Positions 6,044-13,422 of a stretch of DNA of 13,422 nucleotides are shown piece by piece. Made by a program: the position numbers and the translations under genes. How positions within the stretch are numbered: position 1 is the stretch's first letter; the number at the start of each line of letters is the position of its first letter. Source of the DNA: NORP181 sp047623555 (GTDB lineage Bacteria > Pseudomonadota > Alphaproteobacteria > Rhodobacterales > Rhodobacteraceae); the NCBI GenBank assembly GCA_047623555.1, contig JBLHMP010000092.1, positions 1-13,422 of the forward strand, given 5' to 3'. The notes under the pieces are model-generated. The model was not told where the DNA came from. It worked only from the letters and a program-made list of their open reading frames with translations, and searched no databases.

Positions 6044-6870
6044 ACCCGATTTGATAGCCGCCGGATCAGCAAACCAGACCGGATAAACACCGCAATAAAG
6101 ATCACCGTTAGCACCAAAATGATCGTCGGTGCGGGGGCGCTGTCGAGGTAAAAACTGATGTAAATCCCGGCGAAACCGGAAAACATCGTGACGGCCACAG
6201 CAATGGGGAGCATGCGTTCAAACCGTTTGGTCAGCAAAAAGGCAATAGCCCCCGGCGCGATCAGCAACCCGATCGACAGGATGATGCCCACAGCCGTCAA
6301 TGTGGCGACGATGGTCAGTGAAATCAGGGTCAGCAACCCATAGTGCAACAGCCCGACACGCAGGCCAACCGCCTGCGCCTGAATAGGGTCAAAGGCGTGC
6401 AGCAGAAAGTCCTGCCGTTTGGCGATGATGATGATGGAAACAAAGGCGGCGATCAGGCCGGAGGTCCACAAATCATGCGCGTTGACCCCAAGCATGTTGC
6501 CAAACAGGATGTGATCGAGGTGCACTTCGGTGGTGATTTTGGTGTAAAGCACGATGCCAAAGCCAAACATGCCCGAGAACACGATCCCCATGACGGTATC
6601 TTGTTTGACGCGGCTGTTTTCCGACAAAAACCCGGTTGCCAGCGCACAGACCATGCCAGCGCAAAACGCACCGATGATCAGTGGGATGTTCAGCAGATAG
6701 GCCAGAACAACGCCGGGCAGCACCGCATGGCTGATCGCATCGCCCATCAACGACCACCCCTTTAGCACCAGATAACAAGACAACAGGCTGGTCGGCACCG
6801 CGATGATCATAACCATCAAAAACGCGCTGTTCATAAAGGCGAACTGAAAGGGCTGCAGCAAGGTGTCCAT
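6040..6870 (-). CDS. sitD: Manganese/iron ABC transporter permease (second permease)
   Basis: This inner-membrane permease of the metal-type ABC-3 family (as in SitD, MntB, ZnuB) has 276 residues and about eight hydrophobic segments. The segment LSCYLVLKGWSLMGDAISHAVLPG near the N-terminus is the conserved family block. Two starts are possible: GTG at 6873, overlapping the upstream stop as GTGA, or ATG at 6870, sharing one base with it. ATG is preferred by codon, but the choice is open. It is the last of four genes reading leftwards. It pairs with the adjacent related permease to form the heterodimeric pore. Its TAG stop shares the four bases CTAG with the dctM stop on the other strand. Confidence 0.92.
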   Translation of the reverse strand: MDTLLQPFQFAFMNSAFLMVMIIAVPTSLLSCYLVLKGWSLMGDAISHAVLPGVVLAYLLNIPLIIGAFCAGMVCALATGFLSENSRVKQDTVMGIVFSGMFGFGIVLYTKITTEVHLDHILFGNMLGVNAHDLWTSGLIAAFVSIIIIAKRQDFLLHAFDPIQAQAVGLRVGLLHYGLLTLISLTIVATLTAVGIILSIGLLIAPGAIAFLLTKRFERMLPIAVAVTMFSGFAGIYISFYLDSAPAPTIILVLTVIFIAVFIRSGLLIRRLSNRV

Positions 6871-7727
6871 CACGATGCCTCAATCGCTTTGGCGGCACGA
6901 CGGCGGGCTGCCAGATAGCCGTGTTTTGGGGCAACAAAGAACACGACCAGAAAAATCAGTGTTTGCAACGACACGATCAGGCCACCCGTTGCGCCGTCGA
7001 CGAAAAAGCTCAGGTAGGCGCCGAAAAAGCTGGTGAAAGTGCCGATAGCAACGCTCATCACCAGCAGTCTGGGAAAACGGTCGGTCAGCAAATATGCGGT
7101 GGCCCCCGGGGTGACGACCATGGCGATCACCAGAAATGCGCCAACCGTTTGCAGGGCGGCCACGCAAGAGGCCGCGAGCAGCGTAAAGAATACCGCCTTT
7201 AGAAGGCGGGTGTTGATGCCGATCGATCGCGCGTGGTTTTCATCAAAGAACGTCACCATCAGGTCCTTCCATTTGGCCAAAAGCACCGCCAGCGTGACAA
7301 AGCCGATAATGGCAAGTTGCAGCGTATCACTGGGGGTAATCGCCAGAATATTGCCCATGGTGATGGTCTGAATGCTGACCGATGTCGGCGAGAGCGACAC
7401 CATAAACAACCCCAATCCAAAGAATGAGGTAAAGATCAGGCCAATAACCGTGTCTTCTTTTAGTCCCGACCGTTCAGTCAAAAACAACATGGCTGCGGCG
7501 GCAAGACCCCCGGCGGCAAACGCCCCCAACGCAAATGGCAGCCCCAACATATAGGCCCCCGCAACGCCGGGCACGATCGAATGGCTAAGGGCGTCTCCGA
7601 TCAGCGACCAGCCTTTGAGCATCAGGTAAGCCGACAAAAAGGCGCAAACGCCGCCGACCAGCGCGCTGACCCACATCGCATTAAACATGTAGCCATAGCT
7701 GAACGGCAGCAGCAGGGTCTCGATCAT
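6870..7727 (-). CDS. sitC: Manganese/iron ABC transporter permease (first permease)
   Basis: This 285-residue ABC-3 permease is homologous to the gene that follows it. It shares the N-terminal block LSAYLMLKGWSLIGDALSHSIVPG and about eight membrane segments. The two are probably ancient duplicates, as in SitC/SitD systems, and form the transmembrane pathway for Mn(II) or Fe(II). The C-terminus is basic (KHGYLAARRRAAKAIEAS), as expected for a cytoplasmic tail. The ATG at 7727 overlaps the ATPase stop (ATGA), indicating coupled translation. Confidence 0.93.
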   Translation of the reverse strand: MIETLLLPFSYGYMFNAMWVSALVGGVCAFLSAYLMLKGWSLIGDALSHSIVPGVAGAYMLGLPFALGAFAAGGLAAAAMLFLTERSGLKEDTVIGLIFTSFFGLGLFMVSLSPTSVSIQTITMGNILAITPSDTLQLAIIGFVTLAVLLAKWKDLMVTFFDENHARSIGINTRLLKAVFFTLLAASCVAALQTVGAFLVIAMVVTPGATAYLLTDRFPRLLVMSVAIGTFTSFFGAYLSFFVDGATGGLIVSLQTLIFLVVFFVAPKHGYLAARRRAAKAIEAS

Positions 7728-8599
7728 TTCACCCCCTCATCCGCATCTTTGTTGCGGGTATTATTTTGGGCATCATCATAGATAACAAAGGGCCGCTCAT
7801 CATCGGTGATCACATGCACTTTGCGCGTGTCATCATCGTCGTGCAGGTCTGATCCGCCCAAAACAAAGTGACGTAGCACACCGCCAAACGCCTGTTCCAG
7901 ATTTTCGCGGGTAAAGGTGGTTTCGGTTGGCCCGTAGGCCAGAATTGTTTCCTTAACCAGCACAGTGCGATCACAATATTCCGGCACCGATCCCAGGTTA
8001 TGGGTCGAGACCAGCATCACCCTGCCCTCGTCGCGCATTTCGCGCAGCAACGCGATTATCGCCTCTTCGGTTTTAACATCAACGCCGGTAAACGGCTCAT
8101 CCAGCAAGATGACTTTGCTGTCTTGCGCCAATGCGCGTGCCAGAAAGACCCGTTTGCGTTGGCCACCGGACAATTCGCCGATCTGACGGAGGCGAAACTC
8201 GGCCATGTTGACCCGATCCAAGGCGGTCGTTACTGCGTCTTTGTCGATCTGTGAGGGGCGGCGCAAGAACCCCATATGGCCATAGCGGCCCATCATCACC
8301 ACGTCTTCGACCAAGACCGGAAAGCTCCAATCGACCTCTTCGGCTTGCGGCACATAGGCGACGACATTTTTGCGCAACGCTTCCTTTACCGGCATACCAA
8401 GCACTGTAATTGCGCCCTTGGCCGCAGGAACAAAGCCCATGATTGCCTTGAACAGGGTCGATTTACCGGCACCATTCACCCCAACAAGCGCGGTAATCGT
8501 GCCGGTTGGAATCTCAAACGTTGCGTTGCGCAGCGCGGTGTTGCCGTTGCGGTAGGTAACGGTGACATCCCGCGCGACGATCCCGGTGTCGTCGGTCAT
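7724..8599 (-). CDS. sitB: Manganese/iron ABC transporter ATP-binding protein
   Basis: This 291-residue cytoplasmic ATPase energises the metal importer. All ABC motifs are present: Walker A GVNGAGKST (40-48), Q-loop Q85 in YVPQAEEVDW, signature LSGGQRK (143-149), Walker B VILLDEPF (163-170) and switch His H200 in STHN. After the ATPase core (to about 248) comes a tail of about 43 residues rich in Asp with two His, including DLHDDDD and ITDDERP. The tail is longer than in minimal metal ATPases and its role is unknown. The gene overlaps both neighbours by four bases. Confidence 0.95.
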   Translation of the reverse strand: MTDDTGIVARDVTVTYRNGNTALRNATFEIPTGTITALVGVNGAGKSTLFKAIMGFVPAAKGAITVLGMPVKEALRKNVVAYVPQAEEVDWSFPVLVEDVVMMGRYGHMGFLRRPSQIDKDAVTTALDRVNMAEFRLRQIGELSGGQRKRVFLARALAQDSKVILLDEPFTGVDVKTEEAIIALLREMRDEGRVMLVSTHNLGSVPEYCDRTVLVKETILAYGPTETTFTRENLEQAFGGVLRHFVLGGSDLHDDDDTRKVHVITDDERPFVIYDDAQNNTRNKDADEGVK

Positions 8600-9501
8600 T
8601 CTGTCAGTCCCTTTGCAATGGTTTCCGAGGTGACGCGGAGCAGATCAATATAGGTTGGAACCTCGCCATCCGCCTTGGTCAGACTGTCGACATAAAGCAT
8701 GCCGCCATAGACCGCATCGGTTTCACGCGCCACCTGTTTGGCCGGCGCCTGCGACACGGTGCTTTCACAAAATACCGCGCGAATATTATTGTCACGTATC
8801 CCGTCAATCACCTTGCGGACCTGCTGCGGCGTGCCCTGCGCATCAGCGTTGATCGGCCAGAGATACAGTTCGCGCATGTTGAAATCGCGGATCAGATAGC
8901 TGAATGCGCCTTCGCAGGTCACCAGCCAGCGCTGCTCAAACGGCACCGCCTGAATGGCGGCACTAAGCGGGGCTATGGCATCGGTAATCTGCTGTTTATA
9001 GGCGGCTGCATTGGCCGTATATGTCTCGGCGTTTTCCGGATCATGCGCAACAAAAGCGTCGCGAATATTGTCGACATAGATCAACGCTCCGGACAGGCTC
9101 ATCCAGGCATGCGGGTTTGGTTTGCCGGTGTATTCGCCCTCGGCGATACCCATCGGTTCAATCCCGTCGGTCAATGTCACACTGGGTACATCAGACAGGT
9201 TTGCGAAAAACTGCTCGAACCACAGTTCGAGGTTCAGGCCGTTCCACAGGATCAGATCGGCGTTTTGCGCGCGAATAATGTCGCGTGGCGTCGGCTGATA
9301 GCCGTGGATTTCGGCGCCGGGTTTGGTGATGCTCACAACTGTCGCGACATCCCCCGCCACGTTGCGGGCCATATCGGCGATGACGGTAAAGGTTGTGGCC
9401 ACCTTGAATTTGTCGTCCTGCGCCAAGGCGCCGGTCACCAGCGAAACAGCGCCAAAGACACCAAGAATAACAGAGCGAAACGAGGATGCGCGTCTATGCA
9501 T
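8596..9501 (-). CDS. sitA: Manganese/iron ABC transporter periplasmic binding protein
   Basis: This 301-residue cluster A-I metal-binding protein delivers the metal to the SitBCD complex. A signal peptide covers residues 1-27 (cleavage after ALA). The predicted ligands are H66 (IHGYQPTP), H131 (NPHAWMSL), E197 (CEGAFSYL) and D272 (LYVDSLT). The Glu at the third position, where zinc-binding ZnuA proteins have His, favours Mn(II)/Fe(II). There is no His-rich loop of the ZnuA kind. The segment ELYLWPINADAQGTPQQV is typical of SitA proteins. The ATG at 9501 has AAAGG about 9 bases upstream. It is the first gene of a four-gene operon whose promoter region carries two metal-regulator-like dyads, so repression by a Mur/Fur protein is likely. 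Confidence 0.94.
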   Translation of the reverse strand: MHRRASSFRSVILGVFGAVSLVTGALAQDDKFKVATTFTVIADMARNVAGDVATVVSITKPGAEIHGYQPTPRDIIRAQNADLILWNGLNLELWFEQFFANLSDVPSVTLTDGIEPMGIAEGEYTGKPNPHAWMSLSGALIYVDNIRDAFVAHDPENAETYTANAAAYKQQITDAIAPLSAAIQAVPFEQRWLVTCEGAFSYLIRDFNMRELYLWPINADAQGTPQQVRKVIDGIRDNNIRAVFCESTVSQAPAKQVARETDAVYGGMLYVDSLTKADGEVPTYIDLLRVTSETIAKGLTE

Positions 9502-9530
9502 TATATGTGAACCTTTGAGTAAACCAATTT

Positions 9531-9575
9531 TTCTAGTTGTTGCATATGCGAATTATTCGCAACTGTAAACTAGAA
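9531..9575 (-). promoter_or_regulatory. sitA promoter region with Mur-like nested dyad
   Basis: A perfect 7-1-7 palindrome TGCGAATTATTCGCA (9547-9561) is flanked by outer arms TTCTAGTT (9531-9538) and AACTAGAA (9568-9575), with almost the same centre (9553-9554). On the minus strand, TTTACA (9569-9564) and TATGCA (9546-9541) could act as -35 and -10 with 17-base spacing; the -10 is weak. The palindrome would then fill the spacer, a good place for repression. The 7-1-7 form resembles Fur-superfamily boxes. Mur, the manganese-responsive Fur homologue of alphaproteobacteria, is the likely regulator by family knowledge. Confidence 0.6.
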
Positions 9576-9590
9576 TGATAACGATTCTCA
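9576..9590 (-). promoter_or_regulatory. Fur-like box upstream of sitA
   Basis: On the minus strand this reads TGAGAATCGTTATCA. It differs from the classical 7-1-7 Fur core TGATAAT-N-ATTATCA at two positions. It lies 29 bp centre to centre from the Mur-like palindrome, on the upstream side of sitA. This suggests a second binding site for a Fur-family protein, perhaps one responding to iron. Confidence 0.5.
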
Positions 9591-9631
9591 AAATCAGTGA
9601 CCTAGCTACAGGATGCCCTAAATGGTGCTAT

Positions 9632-10552
9632 CTATGGCAAATCTGATGCCCTGGCGGTGTGAATGCGTATTCTATCTGCGCGAACAACCCCCGCAATATG
9701 TGCGAGCTGGGCCGCCAAAGGGTTGGTCTTTCGCCAAACCATACCAATTGTCCGCGAAGGCCGAGGCCGCGCCAAACGGTCAATGGACACCGATGCCGAC
9801 CGGGTCTCAATTGGCACCGCCATATCCGGAATAAGGGTCACACCAATTCCTGCTCCGACCATCTGAACCAATGTCGACAGAGAGCTTCCCTCCATCAAAT
9901 GGCTTGGCAAAGGGGACGACAATTTGCAAAATGACAGCGCCTGATCGCGAAAACAATGACCCTCTTCGAGCAAAAGTAGCCGCATTTCGCGCAGTGCTTT
10001 GGAATTTGGAACCGGCTTATCCGCGTCCTGGATTGGGCGAACCAGAACAAATTCTTCGTCAAACAGCGGTTCTTCGTGCAACGACGGCTCTGACACCGGC
10101 AATGCGACGATTGCGGTGTCCAGATTACCGTCTAGGAGATCATCAATAAGCCGCTGGGTTTTTGCCTCACGCGGGTGCAAGTCCAATCCGGCATACTGTT
10201 TGGTCAGGCTGCCGATGAATTGCGGGAGGAAATAGGGCGCGACCGTCGGGATGACACCGAATCGAAGCCGCCCAAGCAAGGGACTATGTGACGCACGCGC
10301 GAGGTCGCCAAGTTCATCCACCGACCTGAGAATCCCGCGCGCGCGGAGTGCAAATTCCTCGCCAAAGCGTGTCAGTCGAATGCGTTTTGGCCCCCGCTCA
10401 ACAAGAGGTGCGCCAAGAATTTCCTCTAAGTCTTTCATCTGCAACGACAATGCCGGTTGTGAAATTGCACAGCCTTTGGCGGCATGGCCAAAATGGCGGT
10501 GCCGGGCCAGCGCCTCAAAGTATTTGAGATGTTTCATGGTGATGCCGATCAT
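9632..10552 (-). CDS. oxyR: OxyR, LysR-type hydrogen peroxide sensor
   Basis: This is a 306-residue LysR-family regulator. The N-terminal winged helix (about 6-65, including HFGHAAKGCAISQPALSLQMKDLE cut at either end) binds DNA, and the remainder is the substrate-binding-like domain. LLLLEEGHCFRDQALSFC aligns with the E. coli OxyR redox loop, placing C200 and C209 at the same nine-residue spacing as C199 and C208, so disulfide sensing of H2O2 should be intact. Two starts are possible: ATG at 10552 or ATG at 10537 (MKHLKYFEAL), which matches the usual family start better. Neither has a clear ribosome site. It is divergent from katG, the standard OxyR target, and lies 130 bp upstream of sitA in the same direction. 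Confidence 0.93.
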   Translation of the reverse strand: MIGITMKHLKYFEALARHRHFGHAAKGCAISQPALSLQMKDLEEILGAPLVERGPKRIRLTRFGEEFALRARGILRSVDELGDLARASHSPLLGRLRFGVIPTVAPYFLPQFIGSLTKQYAGLDLHPREAKTQRLIDDLLDGNLDTAIVALPVSEPSLHEEPLFDEEFVLVRPIQDADKPVPNSKALREMRLLLLEEGHCFRDQALSFCKLSSPLPSHLMEGSSLSTLVQMVGAGIGVTLIPDMAVPIETRSASVSIDRLARPRPSRTIGMVWRKTNPLAAQLAHIAGVVRADRIRIHTARASDLP

Positions 10553-10742
10553 GAGAAATAATTATCACAACCATTAGAAAATGCAAATTTACCTAATCGA
10601 ACAATTGGTCCATATTCGGCGCAAATGGTCCTGCTGATCGCAAACCTGTTCACCTCCCGGCACAGTCCCGGATCCCGAGCAATAAACGAGCGGCAGTCAT
10701 TTCCATTATTTGCAGCGTAAAATGCCACGATAGGAGATCAAG
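10553..10742. promoter_or_regulatory. oxyR-katG divergent promoter region
   Basis: The 190 bp between the divergent genes should hold the OxyR-controlled promoters. A dyad ATTAG (10573-10577)-N15-CTAAT (10593-10597) and the palindrome ATAATTAT (10558-10565) lie on the oxyR side. Either could be part of an extended OxyR site, but neither matches the E. coli ATAGnt-type consensus well. A strong ribosome site AGGAG (10732-10736) precedes katG. A TAAAAT near 10718 is a possible -10 for katG, without a convincing -35. Confidence 0.35.
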
Positions 10743-12908
10743 ATGGACGGAAACGATATGAACAAATGCCCGGTGATGCACGGCGGCAATACCGTTAGCA
10801 ACCAGTCAGTTATGGAGTGGTGGCCAAATGCGCTTAACCTGGACATCCTGCATCAGCATGACAGCAAAACCAACCCGCTGGGTGCCGATTTTGATTACCG
10901 CGACGAGCTAAAATCGCTGGATGTCGACGCGTTGAAAATGGACATGCATGCGCTGATGACCGACAGTCAGGACTGGTGGCCTGCGGATTGGGGTCATTAT
11001 GGCGGTTTAATGGTGCGTATGGCCTGGCATTCGGCCGGGACATATCGTTTGGCGGATGGCCGTGGCGGTGGTGGCACCGGCAACATGCGGTTTGCGCCGC
11101 TGAATTCCTGGCCGGATAATGTCAGCCTCGACAAAGCCCGTCGCCTGCTGTGGCCAGTCAAAAAGAAATACGGCAACAAAGTCAGCTGGGCCGATCTGAT
11201 CATCCTTGCCGGTACTATTGCCTATGAATCCATGGGTCTGAAAACCTTTGGTTTCTCGTTTGGCCGCGCCGACATCTGGCACCCTGAAACCGACACCTAT
11301 TGGGGTGCGGAAAAGGAATGGCTTGCCGATAGTGATGGCCGGTATGGCGATCTGGATGATCCGGCGACAATGGAAAACCCGTTGGCCGCTGTGCAGATGG
11401 GCCTGATTTATGTGAACCCAGAGGGCGTGAATGGCCAGCCCGATCCGTTGCGCACGGCGTTGCATATCCGCGAAACTTTTGCTCGGATGGCGATGGATGA
11501 CGAAGAAACCGCCGCGTTGACGGCTGGTGGTCACACCGTTGGCAAGGCACACGGCAATGGTGATGCGGGCGTGATTGGTGCGGCACCAGAAGGGGCCAGC
11601 ATCGAAGAGCAAGGCCTTGGCTGGAGCAATCCGAACGGTTCCGGCGTTGGTCGCGAAACCGTTAGCAGCGGCATCGAAGGCGCATGGACAACACATCCTA
11701 CACAATGGGACATGGGGTTCTTTAAACTGCTGTTCGGATACGAATGGGAGCTGACCAAAAGCCCCGCAGGTGCCCAGCAATGGCAGCCTATCGACATCAA
11801 AGAAGAAGACAAACCTGTCGATGTCGAAGACCCGTCGATCCGCTATAATCCAATGATGACCGATGCCGATATGGCCATGAAAATGGACCCAATCTATCGT
11901 GAAATCTGTGAGCGGTTCATGGCTGATCCGGACTATTTCGCCGACACCTTTGCCCGTGCTTGGTTTAAGTTGACCCACCGTGACATGGGGCCAAATGTTC
12001 GTTACCTCGGCCCGGATGCCCCAACCGAAAACCTGATCTGGCAGGATCCGATCCCGTCGGGCAACACCAGCTATGATGTTGCGGCGGTCAAGGAGCGGAT
12101 CACGGCAAGTGGTCTGAACCTGGACGAAATGGTTTCGACCGCTTGGGACAGTGCCCGCACCTATCGCGGTTCGGACATGCGGGGCGGTGCCAATGGCGCG
12201 CGCATTCGCCTAGCGCCGCAAAAGGACTGGGAAGGCAACGAACCTACGCGTCTTGTCACGGTTCTGGCCGTCCTTGAGGGCATCGCAGCGGACACCGGTG
12301 CGAGCGTCGCTGACGTGATCGTTCTGGCTGGCAATTGTGGTGTTGAGCAGGCGGCCAAAGCGGCCGGGTTTGACGTGACTGTGCCGTTCTCGGCGGGTCG
12401 TGGCGACGCCACTGAGGCGATGACCGACGCGGCGTCTTTTGATGTGCTTGAACCGCTGGCCGATGGCTTTCGCAACTGGCTCAAAAAGGACTATGTTGTC
12501 AGCCCAGAAGAACTGATGTTGGACCGTGCGCAACTGATGGGGCTGACCGCAAGCGAGATGACCGTTCTGGTTGGCGGCATGCGGGCAATGGGCACCAACC
12601 AAGGCGGAACCACGCATGGCGTGTTCACCGACAACGTTGGCACATTGAGCACCGATTTCTTTGTGACGCTGACCGATATGGCCTATTCATGGCATCCGGT
12701 TGAGGGTGGCACCTATGAAATCCGTAACCGCAAAACCGGTGAGGTAAAGTGGACAGCGACGCGGATGGATCTGGTATTTGGATCAAATTCGATCCTGCGG
12801 TCCTATGCCGAGGTCTATGCCCAGGACGACAACGCCGAAAAGTTCGTGAACGACTTTGTCGCCGCCTGGGCCAAGGTCATGAACGCAGATCGCTTTGATC
12901 TGGCGTAG
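10743..12908 (+). CDS. katG: Catalase-peroxidase KatG
   Basis: This is a 721-residue, full-length bifunctional haem enzyme that destroys H2O2 as catalase and also acts as a peroxidase. The distal triad is in RMAWHSAGTYR (R92, W95, H96). The covalent Trp-Tyr-Met adduct residues needed for catalase activity are all present: W95, Y223 (GLIYVNPEG) and M249 (ETFARMAMDD). The proximal haem ligand is H264 in AGGHTVGKAHG. The second, haem-free half (about 420-721) is also complete. The start MDGNDMNKCPVMHGG is typical, and AGGAG lies 6 bases upstream. No signal peptide is visible, so it is cytoplasmic. Divergent oxyR indicates induction by peroxide. A strong hairpin follows the stop. Confidence 0.98.
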   Translation: MDGNDMNKCPVMHGGNTVSNQSVMEWWPNALNLDILHQHDSKTNPLGADFDYRDELKSLDVDALKMDMHALMTDSQDWWPADWGHYGGLMVRMAWHSAGTYRLADGRGGGGTGNMRFAPLNSWPDNVSLDKARRLLWPVKKKYGNKVSWADLIILAGTIAYESMGLKTFGFSFGRADIWHPETDTYWGAEKEWLADSDGRYGDLDDPATMENPLAAVQMGLIYVNPEGVNGQPDPLRTALHIRETFARMAMDDEETAALTAGGHTVGKAHGNGDAGVIGAAPEGASIEEQGLGWSNPNGSGVGRETVSSGIEGAWTTHPTQWDMGFFKLLFGYEWELTKSPAGAQQWQPIDIKEEDKPVDVEDPSIRYNPMMTDADMAMKMDPIYREICERFMADPDYFADTFARAWFKLTHRDMGPNVRYLGPDAPTENLIWQDPIPSGNTSYDVAAVKERITASGLNLDEMVSTAWDSARTYRGSDMRGGANGARIRLAPQKDWEGNEPTRLVTVLAVLEGIAADTGASVADVIVLAGNCGVEQAAKAAGFDVTVPFSAGRGDATEAMTDAASFDVLEPLADGFRNWLKKDYVVSPEELMLDRAQLMGLTASEMTVLVGGMRAMGTNQGGTTHGVFTDNVGTLSTDFFVTLTDMAYSWHPVEGGTYEIRNRKTGEVKWTATRMDLVFGSNSILRSYAEVYAQDDNAEKFVNDFVAAWAKVMNADRFDLA

Positions 12909-12916
12909 CTAAAACA

Positions 12917-12954
12917 GGCCTCTCCGCAGCCAATTCTGGCGCTGCGGAGAGGCC
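12917..12954. terminator. 14-bp hairpin terminator after katG
   Basis: A perfect inverted repeat GGCCTCTCCGCAGC (12917-12930) and GCTGCGGAGAGGCC (12941-12954) encloses a 10-base loop. It begins 9 bases after the katG stop. On the plus strand no T-run follows (ATTCAATCC). On the minus strand the stem is followed by TGTTTTAG, so it may act in both directions and could also end transcription from the histidine-kinase remnant. Confidence 0.8.
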
Positions 12955-12995
12955 ATTCAATCCGTCGAATTTGGTTATACTGACGGGTCGCCGCG

Positions 12996-13422
12996 TTACC
13001 GATCATGGAAACCAATCACAAAACACGCGCCGTTTATGCTCTCGTTCAGTGCTATTGTTCCGCGATGGGCCGACAGGATATTACGCAGGATCGAAAGCCC
13101 CATTCCAGTGCCACCTATGCTGCGTTTTGTGGCAAAAAAGGGCTCAAAAATGCGGGACTTGTTGCCTTTGGAAATCCCGGGACCATCATCCGTTATGACA
13201 AGTCGGGTTTGACCGCCAACTGACTGGGCAGACAGGTTTACGTTTCCTGCCCCGATCAGCCGCGGATTGTCCCGCAAATGCCGCAGAATGATTTTCAGAC
13301 CATCCGCGGACAACTGGATTGGCACATCGTTGCGGCCGTGTTGCACAGATCAACTGCAACTTAGAACGCGCCCTACCGGCGACGGCATTCAGGCGGTGCG
13401 TTCAAAACTTGGGCGGCCAAGT
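12996..13422 (-). pseudogene. Sensor histidine kinase remnant, ATP-binding domain only
   Basis: The open part runs from a GTG at 13346 to a TAA at 12996 (116 residues) and encodes the HATPase_c domain of a two-component sensor kinase. The ATP-site motifs are clear: a degenerate N-box near HLRDNPRLIGAG (23-34), G1 box DDGPGIS (53-59), F-box IFEPFFATKR (66-75) and G2 box GGTGMGLSI (78-86). No phospho-accepting His domain or sensor domain precedes it. In the same frame, TGA codons lie at 13352-13350 and 13391-13389, and the other two minus-strand frames also close within the last 76 bases. The catalytic boxes are well kept, so decay may be recent. A frameshift outside the window or a sequence error could also explain this. 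Confidence 0.62.

Noticed and set aside
8596..9501. Calling the binding protein ZnuA (zinc)
   Set aside because: The third ligand position is Glu (E197), not His, and there is no His-rich loop. The segment ELYLWPINADAQGTPQQV is SitA-like.
11007..11978. 323-codon open frame antisense to katG
   Set aside because: katG is certain on the other strand with all catalytic motifs. The antisense frame has no recognisable domain and lacks a ribosome site, so it is a by-product of codon bias.

Overview
The window looks like part of an alphaproteobacterial genome, most likely a marine Rhodobacteraceae (Roseobacter-type) organism. This is an inference from a DctPQM TRAP importer, a SitABCD manganese importer, oxyR divergent from katG, tightly overlapping operons, moderate GC and an IS481-type transposase remnant. 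No rRNA, tRNA or CRISPR array was seen.

Left edge (1-459): a fragment of an IS481-family transposase gene runs off the window on the minus strand and carries an in-frame amber codon. It is followed by AT-rich DNA with one possible 50-codon small ORF that has a strong Shine-Dalgarno sequence.

Catabolic block (460-6043): a PfkB-family kinase on the minus strand is divergent from a plus-strand series consisting of a DapA-superfamily Schiff-base aldolase/dehydratase, a GntR/FCD regulator and the TRAP transporter subunits DctP, DctQ and DctM. The layout suggests import by TRAP, carbon-carbon cleavage or dehydration, phosphorylation, and local control by the GntR protein. The substrate cannot be read from the sequence. 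The kinase resembles YihV (sulfofructose kinase). A perfect 16-bp palindrome lies in the divergent promoter. The aldolase has no ATG, GTG or TTG where its homology begins (an ATC stands there). A 12-bp stem-loop separates dctP from dctQ.

Metal and oxidative-stress block (6040-12954): sitA-sitB-sitC-sitD reads leftwards with 4-base stop/start overlaps (sitC/sitD may instead share one base) and meets dctM in a shared CTAG. The metal ligands of SitA (His, His, Glu, Asp) point to Mn(II)/Fe(II) rather than Zn(II). Its promoter region holds two 7-1-7 dyads, one Mur-like and one Fur-like. Upstream, oxyR (both redox cysteines present) is divergent from a full-length katG catalase-peroxidase. Together these genes would pair peroxide sensing, peroxide removal and manganese uptake. 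A 14-bp hairpin follows katG.

Right edge (12996-13422): the ATP-binding domain of a sensor histidine kinase on the minus strand, with in-frame stops immediately upstream, appears to be a decayed gene remnant.
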